NCBI GenBank assembly: GCA_937927775.1
Contig: CALBEF010000034.1
Location: 1-40,242, forward strand
DNA from: an uncultured Anaerolineae bacterium
GTDB taxonomy: Bacteria > Chloroflexota > Anaerolineae > J036 > Brachytrichaceae
Direction: 5' to 3'
DNA length: 40,242 bases
Of this stretch, positions 37,644 to 40,242 are shown in pieces. Numbering within the stretch: position 1 is the first letter of the stretch; the number at the start of each line of letters is the position of its first letter. The notes under the pieces were generated by a model, which searched no databases, had not been told where the DNA came from, and saw only the letters and a list, made by a program, of their open reading frames with translations. The position numbers were made by a program, and so were the translations under genes.

Positions 37644-37649
37644 AGTATA
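37644..37649 (-). promoter_or_regulatory. -10 box 7 nt before the asnS start
   Basis: Minus-strand TATACT, seven nucleotides (TGCCTGC), then ATG. It fits the leaderless pattern of several other genes here. Confidence 0.5.
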
Positions 37650-37746
37650 CGCAGGAGATACGACTAATCTGGTGTTGAGGGCGGGTTGTCGGCGCGCTGC
37701 GCGGGCGACCTTTTTGAACCTGTGGCAATTCGCGGAGAAATAAACA

Positions 37747-37902
37747 ATGAAGATCAAGAAAGGTCTGGGGCTGGTTCTGCTGGCGATCTGGCTGATCGCC
37801 TATGGTGTGATTGCGATTATCGGCTTGAGCTTTGCGGGGTTGCCGCTGATTATGGCGGTGCTGGCAATTGCGGCCGGCCTTCTGATTCTGCTGGGCAAGT
37901 AA
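37747..37902 (+). CDS. Small two-helix membrane protein
   Basis: A 51-residue protein: MKIKKGLGLVLLAIWLIAYG, then a first helix ending near IIGL and a second helix LPLIMAVLAIAAGLLILLGK. GGAGAAA lies 7-8 nt before the ATG, which supports translation. It is almost entirely hydrophobic with a basic start, like short membrane proteins seen in many Chloroflexota. The function is unknown. It ends 3 bp before a copy of the palindromic repeat, a likely terminator. Confidence 0.75.
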   Translation: MKIKKGLGLVLLAIWLIAYGVIAIIGLSFAGLPLIMAVLAIAAGLLILLGK

Positions 37903-37905
37903 GAT

Positions 37906-37927
37906 GGGCAAGCCCGGCGGCTTGCCC
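37906..37927. repeat. Dispersed palindromic repeat, short copy
   Basis: GGGCAAGCC and GGCTTGCCC form a perfect 9-bp stem around CGGC. It lies directly after the 51-residue membrane protein gene and may end its transcript. Confidence 0.85.
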
Positions 37928-37956
37928 TGCCTGACTGCCCTGACTGCAACCCGGCG

Positions 37957-38331
37957 CTAATACGCTCCCAGTTCGCGCAACCGGGCGTCGCTGATGCCGA
38001 AGTGATGCGCGATTTCGTGCAACAGCACGCGCCGCACGAGTGCCCGCGTCTCGTCCGGCGTGCGGCAGCGCATCAGGATGGCATTTTGATAGAGGCTGAT
38101 TTTGTCCGGCGGCACAAGCTGATAGCCGCGCGTGCGGCGTGTGAGCGGCACGCCGTGATAGAAGCCCAGCAACTGGGCCGGGTGTTGCGCGCCGGCCAGG
38201 CGCATCACATGCGCATCGGCCCACGGCTCGACCACCACTTCCACGTTGTTGGCGAACTCGCGGAAGTCTGGCGGCAGGGCGTCCCACGCTTCGGCCACCA
38301 GTTGCTCGAACGCGGTGTCGGCGTCGGTCAT
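37957..38331 (-). CDS. Zincin-like metallopeptidase family protein
   Basis: A 124-residue protein of the minimal zincin (Zincin_1) family. The HExxH zinc motif is intact (LLHEIAHHFGISDARLREL, H105, E106, H109) and is followed by a short end. The N-terminal part, FEQLVAEAWDALPPDFREF, ANNVEVVVEP and GFYHGVPLTRR, is typical of the family. It is probably a cytoplasmic metal-dependent peptidase of unknown substrate. It ends the transcript that begins with the 480-residue membrane protein gene, 22 bp upstream. Confidence 0.88.
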   Translation of the reverse strand: MTDADTAFEQLVAEAWDALPPDFREFANNVEVVVEPWADAHVMRLAGAQHPAQLLGFYHGVPLTRRTRGYQLVPPDKISLYQNAILMRCRTPDETRALVRRVLLHEIAHHFGISDARLRELGAY

Positions 38332-38353
38332 CTCATGCTCACGCGCCCGCTTC

Positions 38354-39796
38354 TCACGCGCCCGCTCCCGGCAGGTTCCAACTGCGCACCAGATCGGTGA
38401 CGGCGGCGCGGGTGGCTTCGCTGCCAAAGCCCCACGCCAGCAGGGTGAAGTAGTCGCCCCACAGGTTGGCGCCGAACGCCGGCTTGTTGGCGTACAGTTC
38501 GATGAAGCCGGCGCCGGCCACCAGCACCAGCGCAATGCCGATGCTGCCCAGGGTGAAGAGTCGCAGGCGCCACTGCGCGCGATCGGCGGCCTGCTTTGGC
38601 GTCGGCGCGCGCGCAGCCGGCGGCGGGCCAATCAACGAAAGCGCGCTGGCGGAAAGGGCGCTCTTGGAAACGGCGCCAATGTCTCGGCTGCGGGATGGTT
38701 GGCGCTGCGCCAGGTCTGCGAGCATCGCTTCAGCTTCAGCGCGCACAGCGTTGTAGCCGGTTTTGTCGCCCGGCGCGAGCGCGTTGAAGCGTTCGATCAG
38801 CGCGTCCACTTTTTGCTGCGCCGCAGGCCCGCCGGCAGTGTCCAGCAGCGGCGTCAACAGCTCGTCGATGCGCGCAAACAGGCCGGCCAGCGCCAGATAA
38901 TCATTGATCTGCTGCGCAAGCGGTTCAAGCTCACGGCGCAATTCATCCGGCCCACTCAAGTCAGGCGCTTTGCGGGCGGCTTGTTCCAGCTCGAATCTGA
39001 TTGCCCGAAGGCAGGCGCTATCCGCGCTTGAGACGCTGCTGACCTTATCGACAAGTTGCTGATAATAAGCAAGCTGAGTCTGCCAGTCGTCGCGCTCTCT
39101 GCGCCACTTGTCGAGCAGCGCTTCGGCATCCTCGATCAGCTTGCCGGCTTCGTCCCACTTTTCAGCGCGCGCCAGCGCCTCGGCGTCGATAAACAGACTG
39201 TCGATCCGCCTGCGGAACGGCGCGCCGAGGTCGCTTTCGGATTGCGCGCGGGCGCGGAAGCGCCCCATCTTCACCAGCGCGTTGTCGCGCGGTTTGCCGC
39301 GTGAGCGATACCACGACACCCCCCAGCCCAGGGCTACGCCGGCCAGCAACACCACAAACGGCGCAAGCGGCGCATCCTTGACGGTGACGGATACCGGCGC
39401 CGTGACGGTGCTGCCCGGCGCGCTCACGATCAGCGCGCCCTTGAACTCGCCGCTGGGCGCGTCGCTCAGGTCAAAGCGGAGCGGCACGGCAAGCAGGCCG
39501 CTGCTGCCGATCTCGTCGGACGGCAGGGAGACCTGGATGGCGCCGGCTGGCAGCACGGTCGAGCCGTCAACATTGGATAGATCGAGCGTCACGATCTGCA
39601 CGCCGGTGACGGGTTTGCTTGCGCGCAGCAGCAGCGTGCGCGTCTCAATCGCGCCGCGCGTTGCCATCACCGTGACCGGGTCGGCGGAGATCGGCGTGAC
39701 AGTGGTTTGCGCGGCAGCGCGCCGATCAGTCGCGCTGCACAGGAGCAGGGCGAGCGTTATTGCGCCAGGAACAAGCAGCCGGCGAATGAAGTTCAT
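38354..39796 (-). CDS. Unknown membrane protein with external beta domain and internal coiled coil
   Basis: A 480-residue protein that I do not recognise. A signal peptide (LLVPGAITLALLLCSA) is followed by an external strand-rich domain (about 30-140) of Ig-like character (VTVMATRGAIETRTLLLRAS, GEFKGALIVSAPGSTVTAPV). A membrane helix follows at about 144-163, then a long charged helical region (about 180-390) and a C-terminal membrane hairpin (about 413-457). GGAGGG lies upstream of the start. The external sensor-like domain plus long cytoplasmic helices suggest signal transmission or scaffolding, but no catalytic motif is visible. It is followed by the zincin-like gene. Confidence 0.7.
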   Translation of the reverse strand: MNFIRRLLVPGAITLALLLCSATDRRAAAQTTVTPISADPVTVMATRGAIETRTLLLRASKPVTGVQIVTLDLSNVDGSTVLPAGAIQVSLPSDEIGSSGLLAVPLRFDLSDAPSGEFKGALIVSAPGSTVTAPVSVTVKDAPLAPFVVLLAGVALGWGVSWYRSRGKPRDNALVKMGRFRARAQSESDLGAPFRRRIDSLFIDAEALARAEKWDEAGKLIEDAEALLDKWRRERDDWQTQLAYYQQLVDKVSSVSSADSACLRAIRFELEQAARKAPDLSGPDELRRELEPLAQQINDYLALAGLFARIDELLTPLLDTAGGPAAQQKVDALIERFNALAPGDKTGYNAVRAEAEAMLADLAQRQPSRSRDIGAVSKSALSASALSLIGPPPAARAPTPKQAADRAQWRLRLFTLGSIGIALVLVAGAGFIELYANKPAFGANLWGDYFTLLAWGFGSEATRAAVTDLVRSWNLPGAGA

Positions 39797-40118
39797 GGTA
39801 GCCCTCCGGTGAATGACGACACACCGCACAGAATACACTGAAATTGCCTGAGCAGGGCGCGGGTTTTGTGACCTGTCTTATCAAGCCGGGAAGGCCGTAT
39901 CAGTGAAGCGAGGATGTGGCTGCGATTCTTCTGCCCTTGCAGGCCGGCCTGTATGCCGGGTTGCCGCGACTCTGTTGGCCGCGCAGGGTGTGGCGCTGCG
40001 GGAGGTGAGCAGGCGCACATGCAAACCAAATTTCAAGATTTTAAGGTGCGATGCTTGACGCGGGGCTGTCCGGCTGATACCCTCTCAGGCGTCCCACCGT
40101 TACACAGGAGGTGTTTTG
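39797..40118. other. Gene-poor spacer before the RHS fragment
   Basis: No convincing gene is seen. A possible plus-strand promoter is TTGACG at 40055-40060 with a poor -10 (TACCCT) 17 bp on. AGGAGG at 40106-40111 serves the next gene. Confidence 0.4.
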
Positions 40119-40242
40119 GTGTATTGTGACTGCCGGCGCGGCGACCATCTGGGCAGCGCGTCGCTCACGACGAATGTGAGTGGGCAAAAGGTGGCCGAGT
40201 TACGCTATCTGCCGTTCGGCGAGACGCGCTGGGCGTGGGGGC
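40119..40242 (+). CDS. Orphan RHS-core protein, start of gene, cut by the window end
   Basis: The frame from GTG 40119 reads VYCDCRRGDHLGSASLTTNV, then SGQKVAELRYLPFGETRWAWG. This is the RHS repeat-associated core motif (DHLGSxxxLTD..G.....R.DPYGE.R), which normally sits deep inside very large RHS/YD-repeat toxins just before the variable toxin tip. Here AGGAGG lies 7 nt before the GTG, so the gene seems to start at the core. It may be an orphan core-plus-tip gene, a silent cassette for recombination, or the 3' remnant of a decayed RHS gene. The toxin tip and any immunity gene lie beyond the window. Confidence 0.7.
   Translation, partial: MYCDCRRGDHLGSASLTTNVSGQKVAELRYLPFGETRWAWG

Noticed and set aside
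36356-37678. Plus-strand open frame of 440 codons opposite asnS
   Set aside because: asnS has all class II motifs on the minus strand, and the opposing frame is low-complexity.
39914-40129. Plus-strand frame of 71 codons (MWLRFFCPCRPACMPG...)
   Set aside because: Cys/Arg/Gly-rich with no ribosome site, and it runs into the RHS gene in another frame. Probably non-coding.

Overview
The window is a stretch of a high-GC bacterial chromosome, probably from a Chloroflexota (Anaerolineae-like) organism. I infer this from gene style rather than any marker: a standalone cyclic-di-AMP receptor, secD/secF, a LytR-CpsA-Psr wall protein, an anchored polysaccharide deacetylase, LuxR regulators, abundant GCCGGC words and 7-bp-period intergenic arrays. 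Gene density is high, with short intergenic gaps. Several genes appear to lack a 5' leader: a TATAAT-like hexamer sits only 6-8 nt before the start codon.

Left edge (1-1621): the clearest accessory region is an integron. The minus strand carries the N-terminal part of an integron-type tyrosine recombinase, apparently damaged (ATA at the expected start, plus an in-frame 15-bp palindrome). An attI-like region and an AT-richer gene cassette follow on the plus strand, ending in a textbook 79-bp attC site, and then a second cassette-like gene. Cassette 1 encodes a TIGR02391-like protein with a HEPN-type Rx4H motif, which suggests a toxin or defence role.

1.6-10.4 kb: a lipoprotein, a LOG-family hydrolase, a YhhN membrane protein, an enolase-superfamily dehydratase, an AbrB-VapC toxin-antitoxin pair with a perfect inverted-repeat operator, a hydrolase remnant, a Nudix hydrolase, a YhcH-family protein and a NarL-type two-component cluster with an extra receiver-only protein.

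10.4-20.1 kb: a GNAT-fold protein, a URO-D family protein, an MBL-fold hydrolase, a cyclic-di-AMP receptor, an unusual membrane-tethered LuxR-HTH/Kelch regulator, tilS, a small unknown protein, secF-secD, and a divergent MIP18-family Fe-S factor.

20.1-32.6 kb: an MFS transporter, thyX, a SirB1-like protein, an epimerase/ABC ATPase/ABC permease set, and a HIT protein bracketed by mutually complementary 7-bp arrays. These are followed by a lipoprotein diverging from a polysaccharide deacetylase, a large FtsX-type permease, mutY and tRNA-Thr(CGT).

32.6-40.2 kb: an LCP protein with two SH3-like modules, a repeat-rich spacer, a class V aminotransferase, asnS, a 51-residue membrane protein, a zincin-like protein, an unknown membrane protein, and at the right edge the start of an orphan RHS-core gene. 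A dispersed palindromic repeat, including a 91-bp composite copied almost exactly at two sites 12.7 kb apart, links several intergenic regions.

The best candidates for something new are the integron with its HEPN cassette and damaged integrase, the membrane-tethered HTH-Kelch regulator, the paired heptad arrays around the HIT gene, and the recurrent leaderless promoter arrangement.
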